64,000 bases of DNA from Isoperla grammatica. Its lineage: Eukaryota; Arthropoda; Insecta; Plecoptera; Perlodidae. A model generated the notes under the pieces. It had not been told where the DNA came from. It was given only the letters and a program-made list of their open reading frames with translations, and did no database searches. This document shows, piece after piece, positions 1 to 11,327 of the stretch. How positions within the stretch are numbered: the first letter of the stretch is position 1; each line of letters begins with the position of its first letter. The stretch spans positions 818,122 through 882,121 of the forward strand of contig OX246743.1 in assembly GCA_945910005.1 (NCBI GenBank), given 5' to 3'. The translations under genes and the position numbers were made by a program.

Positions 1-149
1 AGTTTAAAGTAGGCCGTTGATTTGTCATTTTGTCAAAGAGCTCTATAAAGTATCCCATCTTGCTGCAAATTAGTCCAAAGTTCTGTGTGTGTCACCAACC
101 TGTTATTAATCATCTTATGAGTTTTAACTATTAAAACCACTTTTAGCCA
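1..149. other. Left edge, no recognised feature
   Basis: AT-rich sequence to the left of the point where similarity to copy B begins. I see no gene, RNA or repeat that I recognise. Confidence 0.4.
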
Positions 150-1351
150 ATGGTTTTCTGTAGTAAGTTAAGGCTACATAACATTAAAAACGTGGTTACT
201 ATAAGAAACCACTGTTCGGCTCTCTATGATGAATGTGTTGTGTTCTTCAAGTGAATAATGAGTGACTGATGATGATTCGTCACTTTAAATTTACGACTTT
301 TATATCATTTCAAAGTATCTTTTCATTCGCGTCTTTAAGATACAAGAGACAACTCAGAACTCTGCTCTGTTCTCTGCTCCAGCTGTAATATTCACCCTCA
401 GACCAAACCAAAAGAAGATTTACTAGTTTCTAAAACTGTTGCGTGCAGCATAGATCATTATCTGTAAATTACCCGGATGTGTAGTTCTTGTTTTTCAAAC
501 GCTCGTAATTCCCTTCCTGTAGAAATTAATGTGAAACGTTTTTTTTTTTTTTCAAACGTTCATAATACGGTCTCGTATAGCTAGATTTTTCAAAAGGCAG
601 TTTCATGAATGAAATGGAAAATGCTGCTTAAAAAATGAGTTATATAAAATATTTGTAGTGTGAATAATTTCACCAAGAAACGTTCTTTGGGTCCGTATTA
701 TAATGATTCAAATCAGTCAAATGAAACAAAGGTTTGATACTTGGAAGAGCAAAAAAAGATACAAAAAAAAATATATATAAATAGGGTAAATAGTTAATAG
801 TTGGTAAATAGTTGGGATCGTTGAATTAAGCATTTTGAGGTCGAAAGAGCCCCAATGAATGGAGATGAGGGACATTGAAAGGAAAACTGTAGTAGAGGCA
901 GAACAACGTAAAAAAGATAATTGGGGACATGAGAGGCATAATGGATGTGATGAGAGGCATACAAAGAGACTAAAGAAAAATAAGAAATAATGGAATTTGT
1001 TTTCAACCAATCCAATAATGGAAAATATTAATATATTTACTTATTATAGTGTTTAAAATTTAAATAACCAACGTAAGCGGATAATGAAAATTTCACGCTT
1101 AAGTTTTATTTAGTAGTCACATAATTTAGGATGTATACAAAATTGAAACATCCTCATGTCAAGGCTACAGAGCCAGTGTGGAAAATTGCAGCTAATAATA
1201 ATATTGGTTCGTACGAAACCTTTCAATGACGTAACAAATCATGATCTTCAAGTGACTAACTAGAAGCCTGCACATAGTAAAATGTACTATTATGAGTCCG
1301 AGGTGTGATGTTTGACTGAGGAAATACCTTCAGTGAGGTTTTCCGGTACCA

Positions 1352-1535
1352 TTCGTGGTGGCTCATGCGGTTATAGAGCGCAGGTCCCAACCTATGACCC
1401 TATAGGGACGTGGGTTCGAATCCAGCATAAGACATGGGTCTTCCGTAATTGTCCTTCATCTTCATCTATCACCCGTCATCACCTCCAAACAAAAAGCATG
1501 ATTGCAGTAATAGAGACGTTCGTGTCGTAAATAAT
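1352..1535 (+). mobile_element. tRNA-derived SINE, family 2
   Basis: The head resembles a tRNA gene, with an A-box-like GTGGCTCATGCGG near 1361 and a B-box-like GGGTTCGAATCC near 1411. The body ends with a conserved tail containing ATTGCAGTAATAGAGACG. Related copies lie at 39682-39812 and 31688-31876, and a head fragment lies at 33825-33895. The shared non-tRNA tail makes this a SINE rather than a tRNA gene. Confidence 0.7.
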
Positions 1536-1780
1536 CAAACATCATGAAAACAAGGTTTACCGATGGCTTGCGTCCCCATTATACGTTTATGGGACTCGTT
1601 CTGTTTGTTTGTTTGTTTGATTTTTGTTGTATCGAACCGGAAACCCCCCAATTAGAGTATCGCATATTACTTAACTGAGCAATCATTATTATGAACAATC
1701 CTCAATCCGATACGTAGTTCACTGTAAGGCCTTACTCACAATTGGCATTATCGATATCGCAATTGCGACGAAATAGTAGA

Positions 1781-2110
1781 AAGCCCTAACCACAATTTGT
1801 CGGCATTGTGATTGTAATCGGGATCGGATAGCAATCGTATATTTTTCCATTCTAATTCATTACGACATTGCGATTTTATTGTGAACAGCGCCATAAGAAC
1901 CATATAAGTTAAGTTTTTTACGATTTCCAGATTTCGATTGCAATCCCGATACCGACAATTGTGGTTGAGGCTGAAGAGTTAACTTACATGGTTCTTATGG
2001 CACTTTGCACAACCAAATCGTAATGTCGTAATGATTGTAATTGGAAAATGTACGATTGCGATCTCTATCCCGATTAAGATCACGATGACGACAAGTGTAA
2101 ATAGGGCTTT
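1781..2110. mobile_element. Palindromic MITE (foldback), copy A
   Basis: The two ends are inverted copies of each other. The left end begins AAGCCCTAACCACAATTTGT and the right end ends in GTGTAAATAGGGCTTT. The interior repeats blocks such as ATCGGGATCG and ATTACGACATTGCGAT in both orientations. It is orthologous to 40091-40391 in copy B. Partial relatives sit at 24381-24570 and 35533-35574. There is no coding capacity. Confidence 0.65.
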
Positions 2111-2574
2111 ATGCTACTAGGTGATCTACATTACGTCATAATATAATGGGACCAAATGAATGATAGCCGAGATGAGAAGGTTCGTGATCAAATAGCTGGA
2201 ACACATGATACCCCGAGGACCTGCCCTACAATCCAAGCATGGGATGAAATAAAGCAGATTGTGGTCACTGTGGTTTGTATAAGAAGTGTAATGAGGGCTC
2301 AGCCGTGCGGGCATGGAGCCGAAGCCCTGGGGCGTCCCTGTGTGGATTAATACTCATACTTAGCGAGGTGTTTGCTGAGTGGGTACAGTGGGTTCCTTCC
2401 TAGCTTAGTTGAGAACAAGAACATCAGGCGATCTTTCGTCGATGTTGGCATTTCACAAATGATGAACTCCCCCACTACCTGGCTACCACAAACATGAGAC
2501 GAAATCACCAGAAGCCAAAGCAGAAGTTCAACCATGCGCACATTTCTTGAAAACACAACATCAAGTCAAATAAT

Positions 2575-2890
2575 AGGACATTCCCAGTCTCAGCAGATAG
2601 TCCAGGCACACTAGTCCTGTTGCCTGGGGATCACAACACTTACCTGGCCAGCACAGTAGGACTCTCCCAGTCTCAGCAGATAGTCCAGGGACACTAGTCC
2701 TGTTCCCTGGGGATCACAACACTTACCTGGCCAGCACAGTAGGACTCTCCCAGTCTCAGCAGATAGTCCAGGGACACTAGTCCTGTTCCCTGGGGATCAC
2801 AACACTTACCTGGCCGGCACAGTAGGACTCTCCCAGTCTCAGCAGATAGTCCAGGGACACTAGTCCTGTTCCCTGGGGATCACATAGGCT
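2575..2890. repeat. 83-bp tandem repeat, about 3.8 copies
   Basis: Units start at 2575, 2658, 2741 and 2824. Each contains CCCAGTCTCAGCAGATAGTC and GGGGATCACAACACTTACC. The units are nearly identical apart from a few changes in the first. The matching position in copy B has only about 1.8 units (40875-41024), so the number of units changed after the duplication. Confidence 0.9.
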
Positions 2891-3619
2891 GAATACTTCC
2901 CGCAGCTGCCGACTGCTCCAGGCTTTCTTCTTAGGCTGCATTCACATTGACTGCAGCTCCCAGCCCACACGCACTGGGTGTTATAATACTACTCTGTAGT
3001 CACAACTCTTACAATCACATTTGACTACAGCAAGAACTAATACACTTTGACGTAAAAACTTATTTTGAATCTTTAAACACAAGAGCGTTATAAAAGCTTA
3101 TAGTTTACTGCAGTGAGAACTGATAATTTACGCGTACATCGTGTACAAATTCCGTTTGAATTTTATCTTTCTCACAAACACAAACTTGAACACACAATAA
3201 GCATAAAGCAAAGATTATTTGAGATCGATTTATTGACAATTCGCTTGTATTTCATTGTGCACACGTATTGGTTGCTTTATTATTCTGAAGTGATAATGAG
3301 TATAAAATGAGTAGGCTTACACTGTAGCTCACTACCAGAATTTTGAGATTACACTTTCGATTTCCCCTCTTCTGGACCAATATGTAGGCCTATGTGTCCG
3401 TATTATTTTGTATAAACACGCAGCACATTAAATAAAATTACACACGCATATCTCTTATAAACACACTTATAGTGAACTTGATACTTTATTTCAAGTTCAC
3501 TTACACGCACTTGTGTGTTAATCGTATTTTGACGCACAAACGGAATTAAATAAATTAAATCACTAAAATTCACGAAAATCACATATTTAAAGCCGGTTAT
3601 TTCGCGTTTTAACTGGAGA

Positions 3620-3872
3620 GCTTGAGGCACAGTTTCTTCACCGTCTAGGTAACAACACTAGCACGTGAGGCTTGCGTGCAGTTTCTACGCCGTCTAGGTA
3701 ACAACACTAGCACGTGAGGCTTGAGGCGTAGTTCCTACACCGTCTAGGTAACAACACTAGCACGTGAGGCTTGAGGCGTAGTTCCTACACCGTCTAGGTT
3801 ACAACACTAGCACGTAAAGCTTGAGGCGCAGTTCTTACGCCGTCTAGGTAACAACACTAGCACGTGAGGCTT
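3620..3872. repeat. 50-bp tandem repeat, 5 copies
   Basis: The unit contains CCGTCTAGGTAACAACACTA followed by GCACGTGAGGCTTG. The CCGTCTAGG block recurs at 3641, 3690, 3740, 3790 and 3840. Copy B has two units (41728-41830). The palindrome CACGTG (an E-box-like core) is present in most units. No function is demonstrated. Confidence 0.85.
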
Positions 3873-5260
3873 GCGTGTGTGGAGCCCATAACAGCAACAC
3901 AGCTCGTCGGAGTTTTGTCATTCCTGCAGCGAACTGTTCAGGATGTCCAAAAGAAATCGATGTCACTCAGCCGGTGTCGGTGTTGCTGCGAGGTGCACGT
4001 TGAGTGGGTGTTATCTGAAATCAATGAGTTATGTAGGTCAGTAAACGGTTCAAGTGTTTGTTATGTTATATCATGAGCGAGAGTAAATGGGGGGTAAGAG
4101 CGGAAAATTGGAGACTAAATTATTGGTCGGTTGTTTTAAAGGTCGAACGAAAGTTTTGGAGGAAGTGAGACGGTTTATTGGTGTTCTGTCGAGTGAAATC
4201 AATTGAATACTACAATGTACGCAAAGGAGAAGAATATTTTATTGATACAACATTAATTATAACATTGTATTGCTTGTAAAAATAATGAGAACAGAATAAA
4301 AGGTTTACATTTATGTGTATTTATTTATTTTATGCAACATAGCATATAATGCTTCTGAAGTGAAGAAAGAAATTAAAATGCAGTTACATAACAAATCCAG
4401 CTTTATGGATAATATTATGGAGACCTATTCCCTCTTCACTCTTTGTCACTCATAGTAATGTAAGTACCACTACTAGACAGCAAACTACAGATAGTTACAA
4501 TGATTCCTCCCAAGCCCAGACATGACAGATCCCATCATCTTTAGACAATATACATATAATGTGTTTACACTTATAATGTACAGCTTATAATCATGTAAAA
4601 CCAAAACTACTTACTGACACCTAACTGTGTAACACCTAGACTGATACAAGTATGTGTGCACTCTAAACTTGTAACCCCACATTATAAGTTCCGACTTAAT
4701 ACTTTGGGGTCAGCTGGATTCATTTCAAGGCGTCTGATTGGTGGTTCATAGTACCCGGTAATAATTAATTAAATTGTAAAACCAAAAGTGCATTTTATGA
4801 AGTGTGTCAGGTCAAAACATCCAACATCCGACAACGGACACAATATTATGATAATTTTAATCTCGGACCACATTTTTCAATCGATTACCAAGAATTAAAA
4901 TCCCAGCCTCAGGCACGATAGGATAAGACTAAATTTTTGATCCTACCGACATATTCACCCATGAAATAGGCCGCCATCACCGCACATGACACTGTATAAC
5001 GCTGGGCGATATAACAGACGTCTACTGGTACCCTCAGGCCGCCCACTATAACGGCGGCCGATATAACACACGTCTACTGGTACCCTCAGGCCGCCCACTA
5101 CTGACTGACTTTCACAAGCAAATAGACCACATTGAGTAACTGAGCGAGAGAAAACTAGGTACGATAAAACGAAACATTACTTGTGTTATTACGAGTTGAT
5201 CGCAGGCCGACATGTGAGGTAATATCAGTATGTTGGCTTGGATTAGAATGTCGATACACA
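3873..5260. other. Duplicated non-coding stretch
   Basis: This part of copy A has a counterpart in copy B (41832-43190). The first 200 bases carry an open frame in copy A that is not kept in the same frame in B, so I do not call a gene. The rest is AT-rich. Near 5000-5100 there is a short direct duplication containing ACACGTCTACTGGTACCCTC. I see no gene, RNA or promoter that I can support. Confidence 0.4.
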
Positions 5261-5261
5261 G

Positions 5262-5400
5262 ATAAGATGGCTCAGTGATAACACGCAAGACTAATTCAGA
5301 AGGCCGTTGGTTCGATACCGGTCACCAGCAATCATGACTGAAGTTCCTTTCAGCGGGTTTACTTCGATCATAGGGCGAATACAAGGATTGAGTTCTATAT
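5262..5400 (+). mobile_element. tRNA-derived SINE, family 1 (plus orientation)
   Basis: The head reads GATGGCTCAGTG (A-box-like), then GGTTCGATACCGG (B-box-like), then the family-1 body with TGACTGAAGTTCC. The same element is at 43190-43325 in copy B. Family 1 is the commonest short element in the window. Confidence 0.6.
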
Positions 5401-5509
5401 ATATTTACAACTATTTAAAAATCAATTTTTTCATGTTAATGGTACTTTTTTTTCGTAGGAATCTTGCCCGGGGACAACTCGTCTCGCTTCAGTTAACAAA
5501 ATAAGTATT

Positions 5510-5640
5510 GTGGTTTTTGGAATGGTTGGGAAGGAATATCCGAGGGATGTTGGAAATCTTCAGTCAGGATTGCCGGTGGCCGGTATCGAACCGGCGGCGC
5601 ACTGAGCCATCTCTATCGGTCTGTTTCCCTGTTATCAGTC
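5510..5640 (-). mobile_element. tRNA-derived SINE, family 1 (minus orientation)
   Basis: The reverse strand carries the tRNA-like head with B-box GGTTCGATACCGGCCACCGG and a tail ending in the CCAACCATTCC block. Its order is the reverse of the SINE at 5262-5400, so the two lie tail to tail. The B-copy counterpart is 43425-43540. Confidence 0.6.
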
Positions 5641-5817
5641 CATTGATTGATTTGAAACATCTCCATTAATTCCTCTCTCCTCTGCCTGTCCATTTAGATA
5701 CGCATAATAAAACGCATTTATCCTGGATTATCTGTCGTACGTTCCAATCTTGGTTTGTCTCTTGTTTATTTGTCTCTATACCACTTCCATGAGAGGTCGA
5801 CATGACTATTGACTATG

Positions 5818-6057
5818 AGACAAGTTAGGCCAGGGCTGGTGTAGGAACCTGCTCGGAGACAACTGGCAACCCGCCATTCTTCTTGCTAGACTCGCTATGA
5901 GGATATTTAGATGCGGGGAAGAAATATTCGATTGCTGCGAAAAAATCTGTTTGAGAAAAACCTCGAAACGAAAATCGTTAAGATATTCAGTGGTGGGAAT
6001 CGAACTGGTGAACTCACGAATCAGAGCATGGTTTGTTACCATTGAGCCATCTCTATA
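5818..6057 (-). mobile_element. tRNA-derived SINE-like element
   Basis: On the minus strand the head reads GATGGCTCAATGGTAACAAA with a B-box-like AGTTCGATTCCC about 40 bp on. This is followed by about 180 bp ending near GTTCCTACACCAGCCC. It resembles family 1 in the head but has a different body. The copy-B counterpart is about 44110-44345. Confidence 0.5.
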
Positions 6058-6059
6058 AG

Positions 6060-6687
6060 TTGTGAGTGTTCTGTAAATAATGTCATTTTAAATAGTCTTC
6101 CGTACATCGATGTACCCCGTGTTACACTTTATGATAATAAATATACATCTTCCTAAAACATTTTGCTAAAAACAAAAACTTTTTTTTTCAAAATGTTATG
6201 ACTTCACAAGTTTTTTTAATAAAACCTCAACTTGCACTTAATGATATATTTCTCCCTGTTAACGGACGTTTTGTTTCTCTGTCACCCAAGCATAAACAGT
6301 AGCGGCACTTATCATTTTTCTTTCAGCATTCAACCGGAAGTACGATTCACTTTCATCGAATTATAACTGCTTTGAAATGTATAAACTGTAACAAGATTCA
6401 ATAGCGTAATCTCTTGATCTCCCTAAAGCGCTTTGAGCACTTTCTGTTCTCAAGACGCATCGACACAATATCTGTAACGTTGGATAGTGTTCATTCAGAA
6501 TCAACGAAGCCACCTAAACTAGTACATTCAAACAATAAGTTCTATTGAATAGGTTCCAAATAAAACCATGGAATTCATGTTTGACCTGAAATAATAGATA
6601 CATAAATGAATATATTGTCCGGGCTTCAGTGAAGAAATACAAGTTTCATGTTCTTTGTAGTAGCGAGAAACTAGCATCAATGTCTGT
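6060..6687. other. No recognised feature
   Basis: AT-rich, present in both copies of the duplication. There is no credible open frame and no repeat beyond the duplication itself. Confidence 0.35.
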
Positions 6688-7026
6688 TCACAGATGACGA
6701 CGCAAATGACCTTCCTGTGCAGTCATAAATAGTGCAGCGAGACCTATCGAGACGACCAGACCTCCGTATTTAACCCACAATCTCAGTATACTGAACGTTT
6801 CCTTCAATACTCCAACGTTACTTCTCATTTCTACTTCCCATATCATGCACGCTGTTTCAACAGGAAGAAATTCCTGGCGTAATTCGTACATTCTAAAGGC
6901 AGTCTTCCACTCAGTAGAGTGCATAAGCCTCATTAGTACCACACTCTGTGTTTGAAATTTCCAGGTATGCAATCTAAGGTCGTACATTATCCCTAACGGA
7001 GCTTTTTCATGCAGGTGGTACACGGA
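6688..7026 (-). CDS. Candidate terminal exon, membrane protein (CD36-like?)
   Basis: The minus strand is open for 112 codons ending at TGA. A possible splice acceptor, TTCTCTAG, lies just upstream of 7026. No good start codon is seen (the first open codons are TCC GTG), so an internal start or a spliced terminal exon is likely. The protein ends with a hydrophobic segment (about residues 84-101, VVSIGLAALF) followed by a short basic tail. Before it comes a stretch with EFLPVETACMIWEVEM and LKETFSILRLW. This layout faintly recalls the C-terminus of the CD36/SNMP/scavenger-receptor class B family. That is inference from general pattern only. The homologous stretch in copy B has an in-frame stop and a frameshift. 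The alternative is a chance open frame. Confidence 0.33.
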   Translation of the reverse strand, partial: SVYHLHEKAPLGIMYDLRLHTWKFQTQSVVLMRLMHSTEWKTAFRMYELRQEFLPVETACMIWEVEMRSNVGVLKETFSILRLWVKYGGLVVSIGLAALFMTAQEGHLRRHL

Positions 7027-7029
7027 CTA

Positions 7030-8179
7030 GAGAAGTAGATTATTATGTTGGTACCACTAGACTCGGCTGTTTAGTGGAAGTATTAGACTTGTAAGGTTGG
7101 GGAAACTGTCCACTACTTGAACATTGAATTAGCCGCTGTCGTGGGCTATGCTGAGAGGGAAATGATTCATTAATTCACACTTTAAAGACTTGACGCTTAA
7201 GGCTCAGTCCGCCGACCCCGCAGAACCGACACTTTAAGTCTATTGAAATTGCCTTAATTTTGTCACAAAGTGAAAAAAAAGTTCCTTGTTGTTTTTCAAA
7301 TGCTCCATTTAAGTGTGCAAGGTCTGTTGCAACAACAAACACATTACAAAAGTTCAACAAGAACATTTTAGAAACGGAAACATTTACTGGAACAAAGAAC
7401 AATTTAGTTTAATTTTGTAAATTTTTAGACATTTTAAAACAATTATAGGCGACAAAAATCTGGCGAACAGCAGATTAGGTAGACATACAGCCATGGTTAT
7501 TCATTATGTAACGTACATACGAAAACAATTGTATCGTTAATTACATCATCAACATGTGACTAATAAAATGATCGATCGGTGCATTTAAATGGCTGCAGTT
7601 CTCTTAACCTTGTGCAACTCCCAGCATGCATTGTTGTTGTTTAGTAAATACTGACTATAAAACACAGCAATGCTTCAACAACACGGCTTGACTATGCAAA
7701 AACCAAGGTTTCATTTTATGCACCAACGAATGGTTTAATTATCAAAACAAGCGCAAGTATTTCTCAACCTTGTACACAATGATTCAGATAAACACAACAT
7801 GTTTATATAATAAAACATCGGCTCATACTTCCTATCCTGCATAAGTTTTGAGTATATGAACAGTATATTTGTATACTCATAGAGTCATAGGTATAACTTG
7901 AATATGTCTTGTATTAGTGACCATGAAAAGAACGAACCACCTACCCAATTGATTCGTGTACTAATATTGTGTAAAAAAATGTTTATTATTATTTACGTAT
8001 TCCTCATACTGTTTTGTGTTTGTTACGACAAATAGGTAATCATTTCTGCCTAATTTGCGTTGCAATGTACAATATGTTAATTGTCATGCTTCCCTGAATA
8101 AATGGAATTAAACATATTTGTTGTCTAACTAACCCACTAATTTACAAGAACTAGTTTCCAGTGATGGCACAACACCCAC
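7030..8179. other. Duplicated non-coding stretch
   Basis: AT-rich and present in copy B with small indels (45331-46523). I searched upstream on the minus strand for further exons of the candidate gene at 6688-7026 and found none I could support. Confidence 0.35.
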
Positions 8180-8218
8180 TTACCTTGTATAGGCTTGATA
8201 GTTGCCTATACAAGGTAA
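8180..8218. repeat. Perfect 15-bp hairpin beside the (AAGT)n tract
   Basis: The arms TTACCTTGTATAGGC (8180-8194) and GCCTATACAAGGTAA (8204-8218) are perfect inverted repeats around a 9-base loop. The same hairpin with no change is at 46524-46562 in copy B. The (AAGT)n tract starts about 10 bp further on in both copies. Confidence 0.8.
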
Positions 8219-8228
8219 CGTAAATTAA

Positions 8229-8318
<90 letters not shown>

Positions 8319-8319
8319 C

Positions 8320-8378
<59 letters not shown>

Positions 8379-8402
8379 GGTAAGTAAGTAAGTAAGTAAG
8401 TA
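8229..8402. repeat. (AAGT)n microsatellite
   Basis: About 43 tandem AAGT units with three or fewer interruptions (a C near 8319, a G near 8379). The copy-B counterpart at 46573-46703 is shorter and has an AGGCCT interruption. Translation of this tract gives only a LLTY repeat, which is not a gene. Confidence 0.97.
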
Positions 8403-9837
8403 ATGTAAGGTAAATTAATACTACCATTTCTACTTGTAAAACCTATTCATGTACTGAATTGGATTGGACTGGACACACAAAACGTCTTTTATACGTTACA
8501 TTTTCACTCTCGCCTCAAGAATTGTCACGCAGAAGAATTCTAGCGCATATAAATCGATAATGTAAACATGAGCCACTCTACACATTCTTGCTTGAACATT
8601 ATTGAGCCCAGCACTACAATATGCAGATAGATTGATACATTACTATATTTCTTTGCATTTTTAATATTGGTTCGTTGTAAATATCTACCGTTTTATTCAT
8701 TGTATATTGCATCTGTAATTTTGATTCTTTTTAGAGTATTATTATTTTGTAACTTTTGATTTGTATCAGGCTACATAGAGCAATGAGCCATACACTGGTA
8801 TTTAAACTTAATTAAAAAGAGGTAAATGTGGAGAATGACAATACTTACTCTAATAATCCCATTACTACTGATCTCTTTATTGTATCTGTAATTTTCATCC
8901 TTTTAGTGAATTATGTGTCTTTTGGTTTATATTGGGCTAAATAGGGCACTATGCCCTGCACTGGTGTTTAGTTTAAAATGTCCACATTGCCAATACCTAC
9001 CCCAAGAGCACACTACTAGGCCTACTGTTGTCACGTGAGGAAAACGCACGAAATGTCAACTGTCACACGAATACGCGCACCAAACAAACACGACCGAATG
9101 AATGACAGACCGACTGACTACGACAGATCACGGACCGGTGGTTATAACCGAACTGAACTGAACCGTAATGATAACGCGTACAGGAATGCCGTGACAATAG
9201 TCTAGCTACTTCCTACCTTGGTCTCGTTTAGATTTGCGTGTTATGCCGCGGAAATGGGCGGAGCCTATGTGGCGCATTCTAGCGGCGAGAGTTGGAACTA
9301 GGTGTGAGACAGCGCTTTCTATCGGGACAGACGCGAACTGTCAACATGATAGAGCTATTTGTAAAACATTCGTTGTACGGTGCTACGCTTTCCTCTACAC
9401 CCACTGGTCGACTTTCCGTCTACTCATGGGTGCCCGAAGGATTTTTGCCAAGGGGGGTAGGGGGGGGGGGGGGGGGGGGCTGATAATAATTGTAAATTAG
9501 TTTTTCTTAGGTTAGAAATAAGTAAACGGTGACTTTGGAGCCGTCCTAGCGACGAAGTACTCAATAAATTCAAAGTAGTTCTGAATCGGCCTTGTTGATT
9601 CTGGCATCTGTCCGCAGGTGTTCGCACTGTCCAATCACTGATTCATATGTTTCGTATTTGAAATATCGATCTTTGATTGGTTATCGCTCACTCGTCGATG
9701 GTGTTCGAAGCCTACATGGTTGGTTTAGTCGCTTTAAATTAACGTCCCCCACTAATAATCAGTCTTGTTGCTGAGTGGGTAGACTCTAAATGTGAATTTT
9801 TTAAATTTTTTAAATATATTTACCTGTAACATGCACA
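8403..9837. other. Duplicated non-coding stretch with a CpG-rich block
   Basis: No gene was found. Positions 9010-9450 are richer in CG dinucleotides than the surroundings and are well kept between copies (47290-47770). They include ATGCCGCGGAAATGGGCGGA. A run of about 17 G follows at 9460-9478. This could be a promoter-type region, but no coding exon is seen next to it. A ~160-bp interspersed repeat is listed separately at 9640-9800. Confidence 0.35.
9640..9800 (+). repeat. Interspersed repeat shared with 23400-23560
   Basis: The blocks GATTGGTTATCGCTCACTCG, TGGTTTAGTCGCTTTAAATT and TTGCTGAGTGGGTA recur in the same order at 47960-48122 (copy B). They recur as the reverse complement at 23400-23560, outside the duplication. 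The third copy shows this is a separate mobile repeat. Its class is unknown. Confidence 0.7.
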
Positions 9838-9905
9838 CGCACACGCACACGCACACGCACACGCACACGCACACGCACACGCACACGCACACGCACACGC
9901 ACACG
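9838..9905. repeat. (CACACG)n microsatellite
   Basis: Eleven or more uninterrupted CACACG units. The copy-B tract at 48158-48200 is shorter, with about seven units. Confidence 0.95.
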
Positions 9906-11016
9906 CTTGGGGATCAGAGAAATTACTATAAAATAAGTAGGCGCATCGGAGAGGACATCGATTGTGTAGTTATTAAATAAAACTTATTGGTACGAGAGTG
10001 CGTGTACGGCTGCACCTAAAACTGTACTTGAACCACGTTCAGTAGCAACATCTAAATTAAATTACTAGTTTTCTGAATTATGCTCTAAGATTTAGGAGAG
10101 AAACAATGTTTAAAGCAACATAATTTTATTGGCAACTTGTGCCCAGTATTATGAAACATTTATTTAGTTACTAACTTGTTTTTACCATGGCAACAACCAA
10201 TGGGAAACCTGGATGGTATGGATAAAACAAATAAGTAGCTTAGTAAATATTTCACAGTTCAAGTCGCTTCCAAGCTGAGCAAAAAGCGAATTTTTTTGGT
10301 GAAGGGTCTTATTAGGATTGAAATTTTAAATCAATACAATCGATGTGTATTGTGTATTGTAACACAAGTGGTTGCTCTATGCCCACTAACTTGAACAGAC
10401 AAGTGAACAATGGTCATTTACATACATGCACAGAAGTAGAACCATGTTTACTAACAGTAGTAAGTGGCTCAATTCTCACTAACTTGAACAGACAAGTGAA
10501 CAATGTCCATGTACATAATACATACATGCACAGAAGTAGGACCACGTTTACTAAACTAACAGTAGTTAGTAGCTCAGTAGCTCATGTCTATTTTCCGTCT
10601 TTCTTGTAGGTTAGAGTTAGACAGAGACATTGCGTTAGCTGACAAGTTGAAACGTGTATGGACGGCAAATAACACCCTGATCTGCACTTTGTCACCCACT
10701 CACTATATCTAACGTGTTTGGTTTGAGGTTGATCGACGCGTCATATGACGTCATATATGACGTAGTAACCGACCGGCGACTGAATGTATTCCCTTCTTGT
10801 TGTTTATCCACATTTTAAAAACTGGTAGTGCACTACTCCCAGGAACAGTATTAATAGAAATATTGCTGCTTTACACAAAGCTATATACATTAGAAAATGT
10901 ACATAGTACATGCCTAGGTAGTTTTAAAATTAAAAGCAAACAATTTAGCTTTTGAAAGATATGGATCATGGTAAACAATACTTTTGTACAAAAACACAAT
11001 ATTGAACAGGAGTGAA
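9906..11016. other. Duplicated non-coding stretch
   Basis: Present in copy B at 48201-49140. There is a local direct duplication of ACTTGAACAGACAAGTGAAC at 10388 and 10480 (one copy in B). A palindromic TCATATGACGTCATATATGA lies near 10741, with a CRE-like TGACGTCA core kept in both copies. There is no supportable gene. Confidence 0.4.
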
Positions 11017-11327
11017 AGGGAACCCGCAACTGACGTCACATCAGGACTACAACAATGGAACAAATGAATTGAAATGATGGACAAACAATCAGCTGTCAAA
11101 GTAATAAAACTGCAACCATACAAATAAAAACAAGTGTAGCAATAGTAACTGCTCGCCATTTAAAACTTTTAAAGATAGACAACGACTAAGTGAAAGTTTT
11201 GTATATGTATTTGTTTTTTTTGTTTTGTTTTCCAAAATCAGAAGAAAATATTTTTTGACAGCTTGTTGTTTGTCCATCGATTCAATTCATTTGTTTCATT
11301 GTTGTCTTTTGGTGTTGCTAGTGCCCT
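11017..11327 (-). mobile_element. ~310-bp MITE, copy 1
   Basis: The element has long terminal inverted repeats. The inner arms read ATGGACAAACAATCAGCTGTC on the left and GACAGCTTGTTGTTTGTCCAT on the right, and the outer arms begin AGGG and end GTGCCCT. The interior is the reverse complement of the copy at 31927-32234. The matching site in copy B (49133-49148) lacks the element and reads straight through, with a few extra bases. There is no coding capacity. Confidence 0.85.

Noticed and set aside
3864..4076. 70-codon open frame after the 50-bp repeat, with a possible donor site
   Set aside because: The copy-B counterpart is open in a different frame and the protein shows no family motif; not enough to call an exon.
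8206..8427. Open frame with LLTY repeats
   Set aside because: Translation of the (AAGT)n tract.
10741..10765. CRE-like palindrome near GACGTCATATATGACG as a regulatory site
   Set aside because: No gene start lies near it; conservation in both copies is expected from the duplication alone.
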